Assembly: GCF_002160525.1 (NCBI RefSeq)
Contig: NZ_NFKT01000022.1
Coordinates: 21,073-85,072 of the forward strand
Direction: 5' to 3'
Length of the DNA: 64,000 bases
From: Lachnoclostridium sp. An169
GTDB lineage: Bacteria; Bacillota; Clostridia; Lachnospirales; Lachnospiraceae
Within the stretch, counting starts at the first letter, position 1. Each line of letters opens with the position of its first letter. Both the position numbers and the translations under genes were made by a program. The notes beneath the pieces are model-generated. The model was given only the letters and a program-made list of their open reading frames with translations. It searched no databases and had not been told where the DNA came from. This document shows, piece after piece, positions 15,275-25,603 of the stretch.

Positions 15275-17757
15275 TCTCCTTTTCCTCCTATCGAAATCCG
15301 GATCTCCGCCCCGGCAGGGACCGCCACTTTTTTCATGCGTCCGAAATAACCGTGTCCCAGCTTTTTCTCCGTCAGACTGTGATCTGCCAGGATCGTAACT
15401 TCCGCGTCATATTCAGTCGGATTCGCAATCCGCAGGACGACCCTGCCGTCTGTTCCGTCCCCCGTTCTGCCGCCTGCTGCTTCACTGCCGGCTGCTCCCT
15501 TCGCAGACTCTCCCGCATCTCTGACAACTTCCACCTTCACATGGTCACTGCACTGTACTACGTCCCGGTCCAGATCCACATAGATACCCGGGATCTCCAC
15601 ATAGGTCAGAAGCATGGTCGTCTCCGGCCAGTTGGAGCCGTACAGGAAGCCGCCCACCGTATGCTTTCCTTCCCAGTCGCTCATCTGCACACGCTCATTG
15701 AAGAATCCCGCCGGAAGAGGTTTATCTGCAAGTGTGTCAACCGGACGGTCCGGAAGAGATACGAACTGGGAGAGAGCATGGCTGATCCGGCCCATCCACT
15801 CCAGATATCTCTGATCTCCGGTAAAACGGTAGAGTTTCAGCAGCGAGTTGCCGGACAGGGTGCAGATGCCCGGTGCCGAGTGCTTATTCTGCGCATTGGC
15901 AAATACCGTGCCCCTCGTGTGCGCCCCGATCTTAGCCGCAGCGCTCCCCTCCGGGAAATCAAAGTCATAGCTCACCACCCAGGTGACGGCAAGTTCAAAA
16001 GCTTCCTTCGCCGCATCGAGCCATTTCTTCTTTCCTGTCGTCTCGTAGAGCTGTACACAGGACTCCAGAAGACCGAAAGCAGACTCGCTGTCCGGGGCCT
16101 GGCAGATCTCGCCGGGGCCTCCGTTTACCACGCCTTTTCTCAGGCAGCCGTCACAATAGATGTCCCCCAGTTTCTCCGCAGTCTCCAGATATTTTGCACA
16201 TCTTTCCTGATATTCCTCTGCTCTCTTATGATCTGCTCCTGCATCTCCCTGCTCCCGGTTCTCCTCTGCACCGCTGAAATATTCATACGCCAGAGCCAGC
16301 GCCCCGCAGGCGATCGCCGCGCTGGCGGTATCTCCCACAAGGAGCTCCTCTTCCTCCATATCGATGAACTGTCCCAGTTGCCCGTGTTTCTCAAAGAACC
16401 GCACAAACGCATCCGCCTGGCGCAGAATGCTCTCCTCTACAATATGGAGAAGCGCCCTATTCTCCGACGCATGCACGCCTCCGCCTGCTTCCGTGCCTGC
16501 CGGGGTCTGCTCTGTTCCGCCGTTTCCGCGCTGCGCCGTCTGCTCCGCCCGCAGATACAGGGCCTGTTTTACCATGAAATACAGGAGATCCGCATCTTTT
16601 CTCACAAGCAGAACCGGCTTTGACGTATCCATAAATGCATCGCCGTAGCACTGTCCACCGGCATACATAGGCACATACCATCCGTTGTCTCTCTGAAGCT
16701 TTTCCACAATAAACCGGAGTGTGGAAAGTGCCTGTTCCCGAGCTGTCCCCCGGTCTTCCATAAGGTAGGAATAAGTGTTCATTCCGCCGCCGACCCATCC
16801 GGACTGCCAGTGTGCCGGGATCGTTTCTCCTGTTCCAACCATCAGATAACCCTCAGGGGAGAAATTCATCCGGATGCATTTTTCTTTCACCGTCTGATAA
16901 GCCCGGGAAAACGGAATGCTGCAGTAATCCCCTCCCTGTTCCATCTCTTCTCTTACACGGTTAAAATACATGAAAAACCGTTTCATATCTTCTGCCTCAA
17001 AGGCATGGCACTCCGCTTCAAGCACAAGCACATCTCCCTTTTTCAGCAGTGCCCCTTCATCGTCAGATGGATAACCGCAGGTGGGATAGAAACCGGAACC
17101 ATCCGGAAGATCCCCGAAGAAATAAACATTCTTCTCCCTCACCCCCGGGGAGGAGACGCTGAAAACAGCCTGGTCCTTATTCTCCTTTACCGTAAATCCC
17201 GTATATCTTCCGTTCTCCTCATGTTTCGCAAGCATGAGAAATCCTTTTTTGTTCTTCTTTTCATAATAGCCCGACGCCGGTGTGCTCATGTCTCCGGAGA
17301 GAAACTGAATCCGGGACTCTTCTTCTTTCTTTGCCAGACGTGGGATGTCCGTAACCACCGCCGTCCAGCCGTCTGCTGTCTTCTCCGCACAGTAAGGCGG
17401 ATAGGGGATGTATCTGCTCTCCATACGGTTTCCGTTGTATACTGCCGCAGGCATGAATACATAATTATCCCTGTCCCATCCCTCTACGGCATTTTCCAGA
17501 GTCAGGGAAACCGGGATTTCCAGGTCTTCCAGTGCCGCTGCACAGATGTGGAACTTTCTGACATACCCGGTTCCGCTCTGCTCGCAGATCACCTGCAGCG
17601 GAGCCGTCTTTACCTCATATATCTGCCGCTTCTCACTTTTTCCGCTGTTTCCATCCGCTCTGCTGTCATCCTCTGCTCCGCTGTTCTCCCCGATCCTCCA
17701 GAGTTCTTCCGTCACCGGGACGCTTCCGTTATATTGTTTTACTCTGATCTGATACAT
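15271..17757 (-). CDS. Six-hairpin (alpha/alpha)6 glycosidase-like protein 1
   Basis: An 828-residue protein starting MYQIRVKQYNGSVPV. This ATG has AGGAG 8 bp upstream, whereas the frame upstream of it is basic and serine-poor and looks non-coding. After an N-terminal beta domain (about 1-300) comes an (alpha/alpha)6-like domain with SGWVGGGMNTYSYL, GGPGEICQAPDSESAFGLLES and KHSAPGICTLSGNSLLKLYR. The same three segments occur, in the same order, in the protein at 55895-57796, so the two are paralogues in separate operons. Six-hairpin proteins include many glycosidases that act on unsaturated or branched sugars; the exact family is not recognised. It lies 104 bp after the GH10 gene and overlaps the next gene by 4 bp. 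No signal peptide. Confidence 0.65.
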
Positions 17758-17861
17758 TGATTTTCTCCTTTTCCTTTCATCCGTAATTCTTCCGGCTTTC
17801 TCTGCGCAGCTTCCTTCACACTGTTTCCGCAATCCGCTGTTCTGCTGCCGGTTCCGCTTCT

Positions 17862-19214
17862 CTATTCTGCACAAATCACATACTCCCTGTGCTCACTGTT
17901 CATCTCTGCCCCGTACTTCCGGACAGCCAGTGCTTTCTCATCTTCCCCGCTCTGCCGGGCAGCAAACTCCACCTCATACTCTCCGTCAAATCCGCCAAAC
18001 CCACAGCATCCGTCCGCGTCTGTCTCCAGAACCGCCTCCGTCTTCCAGGTCCCCCGGATCAGCTTTCTCAGCCGTTCATAGGCAGGCTTCGGCGAAAGAT
18101 CCGGGCGGATCAGGCCGCCCTCCGTCTCATTCCACGTATAGGTGTCGCAGAGATCCCAGTAGGTACACTCTTTTACCGCCGGATGGGCGAAGGCGAGTTT
18201 GTACATACGCACGAGGAAATCCGCCTGCGTCTCCTCTGTGATGGGCTGTCCGGCCCGGTACTCCTCCACGTTCGCGATGCCCAGCTGACCCGCAGTAGTC
18301 GGGTCCACATCCCACGGGGAATAAGCCCCCGGGCGCTGTGCAGATGACGCCCCGATCTCGGTAAACCTCACGCCCCTGTGGTAGCGCTCTTCCAGTGCCC
18401 CGAAATGTTCCCACATGCTCTTATAAAACGATACCGCACTGCTGTCGTAGAGTTCAAAATATCCCCGGATTCCCAGATCATCCACTCGCCCGCCGAACAG
18501 CCCGGCATTCCGGATCCCCTTCTCATAGAAATCCGGATCAATGGTATGTCCGCCGTTGTCCACAATGGATGCATGGGGCGCCAGATCACTGACCCACCGG
18601 TACACCAGTCCCTCATTTACCCGGAGATTTCCCGCCTTCTGGATCTCGTCATAGGCTTCGTTTACCGGATGCCAGCAGGAAATACGGTCACGGTAACGCT
18701 CCACGGTCTCACATACATGTGCTTCCAGGGCTTTCCGCGCCTCTTCCTCCGTGCATTTCCCAATCCACTGCGGGGAGACGTCATCCCGCGGATAGAGCAG
18801 GGCATGGGCAGTGATCCGCTGCCCCAGTGCTTCCGCTCTCTGAATCATCCGCTCCATGGGGCCGTACCCGCCGCACTCCCGGTCGAAAGTATGGATCCCC
18901 CGCTCCGGTTCCAGCACCCGCCATCCCCACCAGAGGGTTACAGCATTGAAAAGCGCTCCGATCCTTTCCCAGTAGCGCTCTGCCCCGGGCCCCTCCCCGC
19001 ACGCCAGATGATTCGTCATACTGATATGTCCGTTGGGGCACACGCCGAATGTAAACTCATGGTTTCTGTGTACTGCCCGCAGTCTCACGCCCCGGCATGG
19101 CTTCCCGTATGCATTGAGGACGCGGATGCGGAAACCGTGTACTCTGTTTTTCTGTATTTCCCTGTCCAGCTCCTCTTCCATTTCTTCCGCTGACCGTATC
19201 CGGTTCCATTCCAT
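17862..19214 (-). CDS. GH10-family glycosidase
   Basis: A 450-residue protein. The ATG at 19212-19214 (MEWNRIRSAEEME) has AGGAGG 8 bp upstream, so the longer frame is not used. Residues about 20-70 form a short beta extension (FRIRVLNAYGKPCRGVRLRA), followed by a GH10 TIM barrel. The acid/base is the Glu in WHPVNEAYDE (E186) and the nucleophile the Glu in RFTEIGASS (E286). GH10 enzymes are usually endo-xylanases, but the active-site surroundings here differ (WHPVNEA rather than WDVVNEA), and the operon otherwise holds galactosidases, so xylan need not be the substrate. No signal peptide. It is the first gene of the long minus-strand run and faces the AraC-type regulator at 19564 across 349 bp. 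Confidence 0.8.
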   Translation of the reverse strand: MEWNRIRSAEEMEEELDREIQKNRVHGFRIRVLNAYGKPCRGVRLRAVHRNHEFTFGVCPNGHISMTNHLACGEGPGAERYWERIGALFNAVTLWWGWRVLEPERGIHTFDRECGGYGPMERMIQRAEALGQRITAHALLYPRDDVSPQWIGKCTEEEARKALEAHVCETVERYRDRISCWHPVNEAYDEIQKAGNLRVNEGLVYRWVSDLAPHASIVDNGGHTIDPDFYEKGIRNAGLFGGRVDDLGIRGYFELYDSSAVSFYKSMWEHFGALEERYHRGVRFTEIGASSAQRPGAYSPWDVDPTTAGQLGIANVEEYRAGQPITEETQADFLVRMYKLAFAHPAVKECTYWDLCDTYTWNETEGGLIRPDLSPKPAYERLRKLIRGTWKTEAVLETDADGCCGFGGFDGEYEVEFAARQSGEDEKALAVRKYGAEMNSEHREYVICAE

Positions 19215-19269
19215 AATATACTGCCTCCTGAATAATATACTGCCGCCCGGGCAGCTCTTTCTTCTTACC

Positions 19270-19298
19270 ATCGTAATGAACTGTCCGCTCTCCGACAA
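19270..19298 (-). promoter_or_regulatory. Promoter of GH10-to-GH110 operon
   Basis: On the minus strand TTGTCG (19298-19293) is followed after 17 bp by TACGAT (19275-19270). Both boxes are imperfect, as expected for an activator-dependent promoter. It would give a leader of about 50 nt before the GH10 ATG. Confidence 0.45.
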
Positions 19299-19303
19299 CT
19301 ACG

Positions 19304-19331
19304 AAATTTAACGCTTACTCTGAAAATTAAC
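19304..19331. promoter_or_regulatory. AAATTTAAC half-site pair (candidate operator for regulator 1)
   Basis: Two near-identical half-sites, AAATTTAAC at 19304-19312 and AAAATTAAC at 19323-19331, repeat with a 19-bp period. The first begins 5 bp upstream of the -35 box of the minus-strand promoter. The same arrangement recurs upstream of the GH38 operon at 42392-42419. Two half-sites about two helical turns apart are the classic target of AraC-family dimers. Confidence 0.5.
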
Positions 19332-19563
19332 TCTCATTTTTCCGGATGCCTTTTCCGAAAAACCCTTTGTTATCAAAGAATACGGGAAAACTCAGGGGAG
19401 GTGTAAAAAAATATGACTTTCCATCCGCTCGAAGAATCGCTTGAAAACAAAGATATTCCATCCTATAATAAAAAGACGGACATTCGCCGCAGCATGAGAC
19501 GGACTTCCATACATACAGCAACGATACATCAAAATAAATCTACCTGAAAGGATTGAGGGGCCT

Positions 19564-21948
19564 ATGACTCTGGGGGAAAAATTACACTTTGACTTTAAAG
19601 GAATTAAACAGAATGCAGCGGAGGAGAGAAGCTTCTTCTCGACACTGTCAATCTCATTTCTGATCGTGTCGATCATTTCCTCTGTCCTCCTGACCACTCT
19701 ATTGGCAGCAGTCTTTATCCGTTCCATGACGCAGTCGGTCCGGAATAACACCCAGCAGCTTCTGTCACAGACCAACTATGCCATTGAGAAGATCAATGAG
19801 GACGCGAACCGTCTGGAAGGATTTCTCTTTACCAATAACGGCATCATGTCATACCTCTCCCTGCCCGAGCCCAGCGTCAGCGGTATCGTACAGGCGCAGC
19901 TGGAGGTAAACAAGATGCTTATTACCATGCCCTATGTTCAGAGCGTGTATCTGTACAATGCCCGAATTGACAATATGTACTGCTCCGATACCGGACATCA
20001 GGTGCCTCTTGACTCTGTCAAAGACCAGGAAATGTTCGCGCGTCTGGAGGATCCTTCTTTTGCCGAATCCTATGATGGAAGGCCGCTCCCGGGCCAGTTG
20101 GATGAGAGTACGGAGGCGGCGGAAGTGATTACCTATTACTACTTCATCGGCTCCGGCGCCGTCGATAACCGGCAAAGCGCCATTATCGTAAACTTCGACA
20201 TCTCCGTGCTGATTGATCCCATCAGTTCCATCCGGAATCTGTCCTTTGATTCCGCTTCCAATTTCATTCTTCTGGACAGCAGCGACACATTCCTCACCGG
20301 AGTTCTGAACCTGGACATCAGTGACGAAAAGGGTTGGGCCGAAGAGGCGTTGAAGACGGCAGATTCTCCGGATTTCTATGTCTCCGTTGACGGGAAGACT
20401 TACCTGAAAACAGGCACGGATAATAACTCCTACGGGTGGACGCTGCTGAACTTCACTCCGTTGAGTTCCATCTTCCAGAATTATCTCTTCATTATGCTGA
20501 TGTGCCTGCTTGTCATGATCCTGGTTCTGATCATCAGCTGGTTCATCTGCCGCCGTTTTGCAAAGCAGCTCAATCAGCCCCTTGAAGCGCTGTCGCACAT
20601 CGTAAAGGGAAAAAACCCGAAGGATAACCGGACTTTCGAAACGAAAGAGTTTCGCACGATCATGGAGACTGTAACCTCACTGTATGAGAACAACGAACAG
20701 CTCCGCTCCCTGCAGCACAAGAGCCGTTACTCGCTGATCCAGTCCACTTTAAACGATCTTATAACTGATCACCATTTAGCGCCCCCCCAACAGGTCCATC
20801 AGGATCTTGAATATCTGGGGCTGACCTATCTCGAAACCGGAAAACTCTGCATGACTGTGTTCAAGATGGACAATTACCGTCAGGTTCTGTCTTCCCATTC
20901 TTCTGATGAGATGTGGGCGCTGCGTTTTTCCGTGGTGAATATCGTGGAGGAACTGGGATCAGCTTCCTTTACCTGCAGTGCATTCAGCCATGACGACGAT
21001 AAATTTATCCTGCTGACGGCCTGTCCGCCCGATGACGATCTGGTGGCATTTGAGAATCATCTCCTGGAACTGTTTAAAACCGTACAGGAAAATATTTCCA
21101 AATATCTGCACTTTACCATGACCGCAGCTTACAGTCCGGTATTCCAGGGGACGGAGCAGCTTCCCATGTACTACCGGCGCACGGCTGACGCCCTGCACCT
21201 GAAGATGCGCTACGGGCACGAAGCGGTGATCGATCCGTACCAGAGCGACGAGATACAGCCGGAAGTATTCCAGTTTTCAGCGAAATACTTCTCCCAGCTC
21301 TGCGATCAGCTTGCTGCAGGACAGTTTGAAGCTGCCTGGGAAGTTTATGAAAAGCTTACGGACCACCTGTTCGAGGCAGACTATAATGATATCACCGCCA
21401 CAGTCGTCCGCCTGGCTCACGGCGTCTACGAGCGTCTCTCCGAGAAGTACCCCATGCTCCAGGAGCCGCTCATGAACAGTATGAAACTTGTCATCGCCGG
21501 TCTGGAGGATGCAGAAGTCCGGGAAGATATTGATAATCTCTCAAAGAATTTCTTCCGGAAAGCCTGTGAGGAAATTCAGCAGATCAAAGAGAACCCGGCA
21601 CAGCAGAAAGCTCCGCTTCTTGTTGCCCGCATTATCGAGATCATCGAGGAGGAATACGCCGATCCCACCCTCTGCCTTGCGGGTATCGCGGAGAAGATCG
21701 GCCTGTCATCCAACTACACGGGGCACATTTTCAAGCAGCACACGCAGAAGTCGGTGGCCCAGTATCTGCTGGATGTACGCATGGATAAAGTCGCATACTA
21801 CATACAGAACACAAACCTGCCCCTGACTAAAATTCTGGAAAAAGTGGGACTGGAAAAGAACAATTATTTCTATACAAGATTTAAGAACTATTTCGGAATG
21901 TCGCTGGGTGACTACCGGCAGAAATTCCAGGCGAAAGGGAATGAATAA
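19564..21948 (+). CDS. Membrane-bound AraC-family regulator 1
   Basis: A 794-residue regulator. A membrane span near residues 25-48 (ISFLIVSIISSVLLTTLLAAVF) is followed by an extracytoplasmic sensor-like region to about 300. A second span (LFIMLMCLLVMILVLIISWF) is followed by a cytoplasmic linker region and a C-terminal AraC-type double helix-turn-helix (about 690-790: LAGIAEKIGLSSNYTGHIFK and LEKVGLEKNNYFYTRFKNYF). Such proteins are common next to LplB/LplC-type sugar importers in Clostridia and sense glycan products outside the cell or via a partner. It lies between two minus-strand carbohydrate operons, facing the GH10 operon and converging on the importer, and half-sites upstream of three operons suggest its targets (inference). 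It ends just before a bidirectional terminator. Confidence 0.85.
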   Translation: MTLGEKLHFDFKGIKQNAAEERSFFSTLSISFLIVSIISSVLLTTLLAAVFIRSMTQSVRNNTQQLLSQTNYAIEKINEDANRLEGFLFTNNGIMSYLSLPEPSVSGIVQAQLEVNKMLITMPYVQSVYLYNARIDNMYCSDTGHQVPLDSVKDQEMFARLEDPSFAESYDGRPLPGQLDESTEAAEVITYYYFIGSGAVDNRQSAIIVNFDISVLIDPISSIRNLSFDSASNFILLDSSDTFLTGVLNLDISDEKGWAEEALKTADSPDFYVSVDGKTYLKTGTDNNSYGWTLLNFTPLSSIFQNYLFIMLMCLLVMILVLIISWFICRRFAKQLNQPLEALSHIVKGKNPKDNRTFETKEFRTIMETVTSLYENNEQLRSLQHKSRYSLIQSTLNDLITDHHLAPPQQVHQDLEYLGLTYLETGKLCMTVFKMDNYRQVLSSHSSDEMWALRFSVVNIVEELGSASFTCSAFSHDDDKFILLTACPPDDDLVAFENHLLELFKTVQENISKYLHFTMTAAYSPVFQGTEQLPMYYRRTADALHLKMRYGHEAVIDPYQSDEIQPEVFQFSAKYFSQLCDQLAAGQFEAAWEVYEKLTDHLFEADYNDITATVVRLAHGVYERLSEKYPMLQEPLMNSMKLVIAGLEDAEVREDIDNLSKNFFRKACEEIQQIKENPAQQKAPLLVARIIEIIEEEYADPTLCLAGIAEKIGLSSNYTGHIFKQHTQKSVAQYLLDVRMDKVAYYIQNTNLPLTKILEKVGLEKNNYFYTRFKNYFGMSLGDYRQKFQAKGNE

Positions 21949-21960
21949 TACAGCATGTTG

Positions 21961-22005
21961 AAAAACCGGGACCGGTGCATCTTCTGTGCGCCGGTCCCGG
22001 TTTTT
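21961..22005. terminator. Bidirectional rho-independent terminator
   Basis: A 15-bp perfect stem (AAAAACCGGGACCGG pairing with CCGGTCCCGGTTTTT) with a 15-nt loop. T-runs occur on both sides, so it can end both regulator 1 (plus) and the importer operon (minus), whose genes converge here. Confidence 0.9.
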
Positions 22006-22058
22006 ATATCCGTTTTATTTATCTGTCTTATATACGTTTTCTATGCGCTTTTTACAGC

Positions 22059-23636
22059 TTATTTGGAAGCGTTCCATGCGTCGAGCTGTGCCTGCTTCTC
22101 AGCGATGATCTTGTCAACGCCTGCGCTCTGGAGTCTCTCAAGGAACTGCGGAACCATTGTCTCCGGATCAACAGAACCTGTTACAAGAGATTTCTGCATT
22201 TCTTTTACAACAGATGTAACGTTTGCAATCTCGGTCTGTACGTTGGAAGGATCAAATACGAATCCGCTCAGCGGTGAAGCCTCTGCCTCCTGGTCTCCTT
22301 CATATACGATCTTATACATTTCCTCTGACTGTTTGCCTCTTTCGTTCTTCGGCTGAGGTGTACGGCTGAAATCTCCGTCTGCGTCATAGGACTGTCCGAT
22401 CATATAATCGTTGTAGTTGATGAAGTAACCTCCATCTGTATAAACAAGATTTCCGGCATCATCCCAACTGTAATCCACACCCTCTTCGCCGTAGCAGAGC
22501 AGCTTGTACAGGTCATCATCCGTGTTCAGCAGTTCCATAAGTTCTACACACTTCTCAATGTTCTCTGACTCAGCATTGATTGCAACTGCAGCCGTCGGGC
22601 CTGCACCAGCCGGCATAATCAGATCTGTAAGGCTGACTTCCACTGCCGGAGCCTGGGTGATATCAGTCACCATACTCATACCTTTGTCTACCGGGAAGTC
22701 CACGTCATCCGGCCATCCGAGCGCCACTTCACAGAGGAATCTTGCTGCCTGACGGTCTGCGGATGAGTCGATTATAGTAGCTGCATCTGGCTGAATATAT
22801 CCTGCCTCATACCATCTGCGCATCATCTTGCAGTATTCCATGAACTCATCAGTTGCATACTGGTTGAATACAGTTGTCGGGTCGTCGAAATTAATCCAGC
22901 CTACGCTGCCCTCTACACTGTCGCCCACATACTCGCAGTTGAAGAACTGTGCCGCCTGTGCCTGGGAGAACAGGTTTGATCCGTTCTGCGCTTCCCAGCC
23001 GATCATGTCCGGATGAGCAGCCATAGCCGGAGCCAGGTACTCTGTCTCAATTTTGTTCAGCGCGTCAAAGATCTCCATACCTTTGAGGGACTGCCAGTCG
23101 AATCCCACTTCCTCTGCAATATCCTTGCGGAGACGTAAGCCGATCTTCTTGGAAGAACCAAACAGCTGGTAGTTTACGATACCATAGATCTTGCCGTCTA
23201 CCTTCATGCCTTCCCAGAGAGACTCGGGAATTGTGGAATATGTCTCCGGTGCCAGCTTCGGAAGCAGGTCTGTCAGGTCTGCGAATGCACCGTCCTGTGC
23301 ATTTCCGAAATAGTCTCCCAGCCAGTTGGATGTAAACGCCATATCCCAGTCGTCTCCGGTGTCAATCATCAGCTGGATTGCCTGGTAGTCGGAAGCTGTG
23401 GAGTTCAGGTTCAGGTGTACACCGATCTCTTTTTCCGTCACCTCATTGACCTTTTCCATAATCCTGTCCTGATCATTAATAGTACCTGCCGGAACATAGA
23501 AATTCACTTCTACGACATCGCTGCCCTCTCCTTCCTTCTCCGTTCCGCCGCCGGATCCACCGCTGTTTCCACAGCCTGCCAGAAGGCCTGCTGCCATAGT
23601 CCCTGCCAGAAGCACGGCTACAATACGTTTCCTCAT
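22059..23636 (-). CDS. Sugar-binding lipoprotein of ABC importer 1
   Basis: A 525-residue extracellular solute-binding protein. The ATG at 23636 (MRKRIVAVLLAG) is chosen because AAGGAGG precedes it and because it gives a proper lipoprotein signal with lipobox LLAGC (C22). The mature protein starts with a Gly/Ser/Glu-rich tether and continues as a large family-1-type binding protein with the length and C-terminal region usual for LplA-like oligosaccharide binders. It is the last gene of the operon oxidoreductase - LplB - LplC - binding protein, 73 bp after the LplC-like gene. No ATPase gene is present locally; importers of this type usually share an MsmX-like ATPase encoded elsewhere. Confidence 0.9.
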   Translation of the reverse strand: MRKRIVAVLLAGTMAAGLLAGCGNSGGSGGGTEKEGEGSDVVEVNFYVPAGTINDQDRIMEKVNEVTEKEIGVHLNLNSTASDYQAIQLMIDTGDDWDMAFTSNWLGDYFGNAQDGAFADLTDLLPKLAPETYSTIPESLWEGMKVDGKIYGIVNYQLFGSSKKIGLRLRKDIAEEVGFDWQSLKGMEIFDALNKIETEYLAPAMAAHPDMIGWEAQNGSNLFSQAQAAQFFNCEYVGDSVEGSVGWINFDDPTTVFNQYATDEFMEYCKMMRRWYEAGYIQPDAATIIDSSADRQAARFLCEVALGWPDDVDFPVDKGMSMVTDITQAPAVEVSLTDLIMPAGAGPTAAVAINAESENIEKCVELMELLNTDDDLYKLLCYGEEGVDYSWDDAGNLVYTDGGYFINYNDYMIGQSYDADGDFSRTPQPKNERGKQSEEMYKIVYEGDQEAEASPLSGFVFDPSNVQTEIANVTSVVKEMQKSLVTGSVDPETMVPQFLERLQSAGVDKIIAEKQAQLDAWNASK

Positions 23637-23708
23637 AATGTTTTCCTCCTTTATTTGGAATTTGAATTTATTTATCAACATCTGTGCTGCAGATGTCTGA
23701 TACAACAG

Positions 23709-24602
23709 TTACTCCTTAACCGCTCCCATTGTCAGACCCTTGTTAAAGTATTTCTGAAGGAACGGATACAGGAAGATAATCGGTCCGATGGCGAGGATAC
23801 AGGTCGCCATACGGATACTCTCGGACGGCAGGTTCGCCAGTGCCATGGACATTCCTTCCGTCCTGGTGGCGTTTGCCATAACCGTCTGGATGTTAGTCAG
23901 CATCGACTGCAGCAGATACTGCAGATTATATAACTTCTGGTCTGTGATGTACAGATTACATGTCATCCAGTCATTCCAGAAGGCAATTGCCGTGAACAGT
24001 CCCAGGGATGCCAGGGACGGTTTGGACAGCGGCAGGACGATCTTGAAGAACGTCCGGATCTCTCCCGATCCGTCAATTCTAGCCGACTCGATCAGCGATT
24101 CCGGGATGCTGCGCAGGAATTTTCTCATGATCAGCACGTTTGTCGGCGAGATCAGAGACCCCACAAAGAGCACCCAGATCGTATTCTTTAAATTCAGAGT
24201 CTGGCTCATCAGGATGTAGCTTGCCACCAGACCGCCGTTAAACAGGCATGGGATGTACACCAACAGGGAGAGAAAGAACCTTCCCTTTACTTCCGGTCTC
24301 GTCAGCGCATAAGCTGTCATGGCTGTAAACAGCAGCTGAAGAAACGTTCCCACTACCGTGACGAAAATAGTGATCCCATAGGCCCGGAAAATCGTGTTGG
24401 ATGCGGAAAATGCATACCGGTAAGCCTCGATGCTGAACACCTTCGGGATCAGGTGATACCCGTCGGCCACCAGGGAACTCTCCGCTGTCAGAGAGATTCC
24501 GAGCACCAGCAGAAGCGGCACCACACACACCAGCGACAGTAAGATAAATACAATATGTACGGATATGTCAAATACTCCGATTTTATGTTTTCTTCCTTCC
24601 AT
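23709..24602 (-). CDS. ABC importer 1 permease, LplC-like
   Basis: A 297-residue inner permease of the carbohydrate-uptake-1 class with about six membrane spans. The EAA-type cytoplasmic loop that docks the ATPase is IPESLIESARIDGSGEIRTF. The C-terminus (FLQKYFNKGLTMGAVKE) is typical of LplC/YtcP-type permeases. AGGAGG lies 7 bp before the ATG, and the gene follows the LplB-like gene by 11 bp. Together with the partner permease and the lipoprotein it forms an oligosaccharide importer. The paralogue at 59514 shares the same length and C-terminal motif. Confidence 0.92.
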   Translation of the reverse strand: MEGRKHKIGVFDISVHIVFILLSLVCVVPLLLVLGISLTAESSLVADGYHLIPKVFSIEAYRYAFSASNTIFRAYGITIFVTVVGTFLQLLFTAMTAYALTRPEVKGRFFLSLLVYIPCLFNGGLVASYILMSQTLNLKNTIWVLFVGSLISPTNVLIMRKFLRSIPESLIESARIDGSGEIRTFFKIVLPLSKPSLASLGLFTAIAFWNDWMTCNLYITDQKLYNLQYLLQSMLTNIQTVMANATRTEGMSMALANLPSESIRMATCILAIGPIIFLYPFLQKYFNKGLTMGAVKE

Positions 24603-24613
24603 TTCTATCCCTC

Positions 24614-25603
24614 CTAGAGCATTGAACTATCCGGATCAATTCGATGGATGATACGGTCAGTTACAAGTACAAGCACAAATCCGACAACTGACTGGTATAA
24701 ACTTGCCGCGGCAGACATTCCGTAGTCATTAAGTGTACGCAGTGCGCGATACACATAGGAGTCGATAACGTCTGTAGTCGGGTAGAGCATACCGGAGTTG
24801 TTGGTGGCTGTGATGAATCCCTGCCAGTCTCCTGCTCCACCTTTGAAGATGTTACCGATTGCCAGAAGCGTCAGGATCACGAACGTCGGTTTCAGCAGCG
24901 GCAGCGTGATATGTTTGATCTTCTGCCAGCGGCTCGCTCCGTCCAGTTCCGCCGCCTCATAGTAATCTGTGTTGATTCCGGAGATCGCCGCCACGTAGAG
25001 CACCGAGTTATATCCGAATCCTTTCCACAGATAGATCAGAGGCATAATGAATCTCCAGTAAGAGGGCTCCATATAGAAGTTAATGTCCATTCCGAATACG
25101 GAACTTAAGATTCCGCGTCCCGGATTCATCAGAGCATACATGATATACTGTACAATAACCCATGAAATAAATGTGGGGAGAAGAATCGCCCCTTTGTAGA
25201 TTGATGCGCTTACCTTGCCCCGGATCTCATTTAAAAGGACAGCCACCGTAATGGCAAGAACCGGACCCAATACAAGCTGAATCACATTGTAAAAAATCGT
25301 GTTGAATGTAACTCTGCCTGCCACATCGGATACAAAGAAGAATTCGAAGTTCTTCCAGATCGGATTCATCCAGTCACTTCCGAAGATTCCGTCTTTCCAG
25401 TTATAATCCTTAAATGCTACCAGGATACCCGGAAGAGGCAGGTAGCAGAAGATCGCCAGGCAGATGAACCCCGGGAGCATCAGCCCGTAGAAAGGAAGCT
25501 GCCGTTTGATCACGATTTTCGTCCGGGTCCTTTTCCGTTTCTTTTCCTCGGGCGTCATCTCCGACCATTTCTTTTTCTTTGCTACAGCCGTACTCTTACT
25601 CAC
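24614..25603 (-). CDS. ABC importer 1 permease, LplB-like
   Basis: A 329-residue permease with a positively charged N-terminus (KKKWSEMTPEEKKRKRTRTK) and six membrane spans. The ATPase-docking loop reads NTDYYEAAELDGASRWQKIK. It starts with GTG at 25601-25603, with AGGAGG 8 bp upstream, inside the end of the oxidoreductase gene (8-bp overlap), so the two are translationally coupled. The charged extension before the first span is longer than in importer 2. It partners the LplC-like permease just downstream. Confidence 0.92.
   Translation of the reverse strand: MSKSTAVAKKKKWSEMTPEEKKRKRTRTKIVIKRQLPFYGLMLPGFICLAIFCYLPLPGILVAFKDYNWKDGIFGSDWMNPIWKNFEFFFVSDVAGRVTFNTIFYNVIQLVLGPVLAITVAVLLNEIRGKVSASIYKGAILLPTFISWVIVQYIMYALMNPGRGILSSVFGMDINFYMEPSYWRFIMPLIYLWKGFGYNSVLYVAAISGINTDYYEAAELDGASRWQKIKHITLPLLKPTFVILTLLAIGNIFKGGAGDWQGFITATNNSGMLYPTTDVIDSYVYRALRTLNDYGMSAAASLYQSVVGFVLVLVTDRIIHRIDPDSSML

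Larger units (their letters stand above)
19215..19563. promoter_or_regulatory. Divergent promoter region of GH10 operon and regulator 1
   Basis: This 349-bp gap separates the GH10 gene (minus) from regulator 1 (plus). It holds the minus-strand promoter and half-sites listed separately at 19270-19331. On the plus strand I see no strong sigma-70 promoter for the regulator, only a weak ribosome site (GAGGGG) just before its ATG at 19564. Confidence 0.5.

Noticed and set aside
17862..19214. Xylan degradation as the purpose of the locus
   Set aside because: Only the GH10 gene points that way; neighbours are galactosidases and mannosidase-like enzymes, and it has no signal peptide or xylan-binding module.
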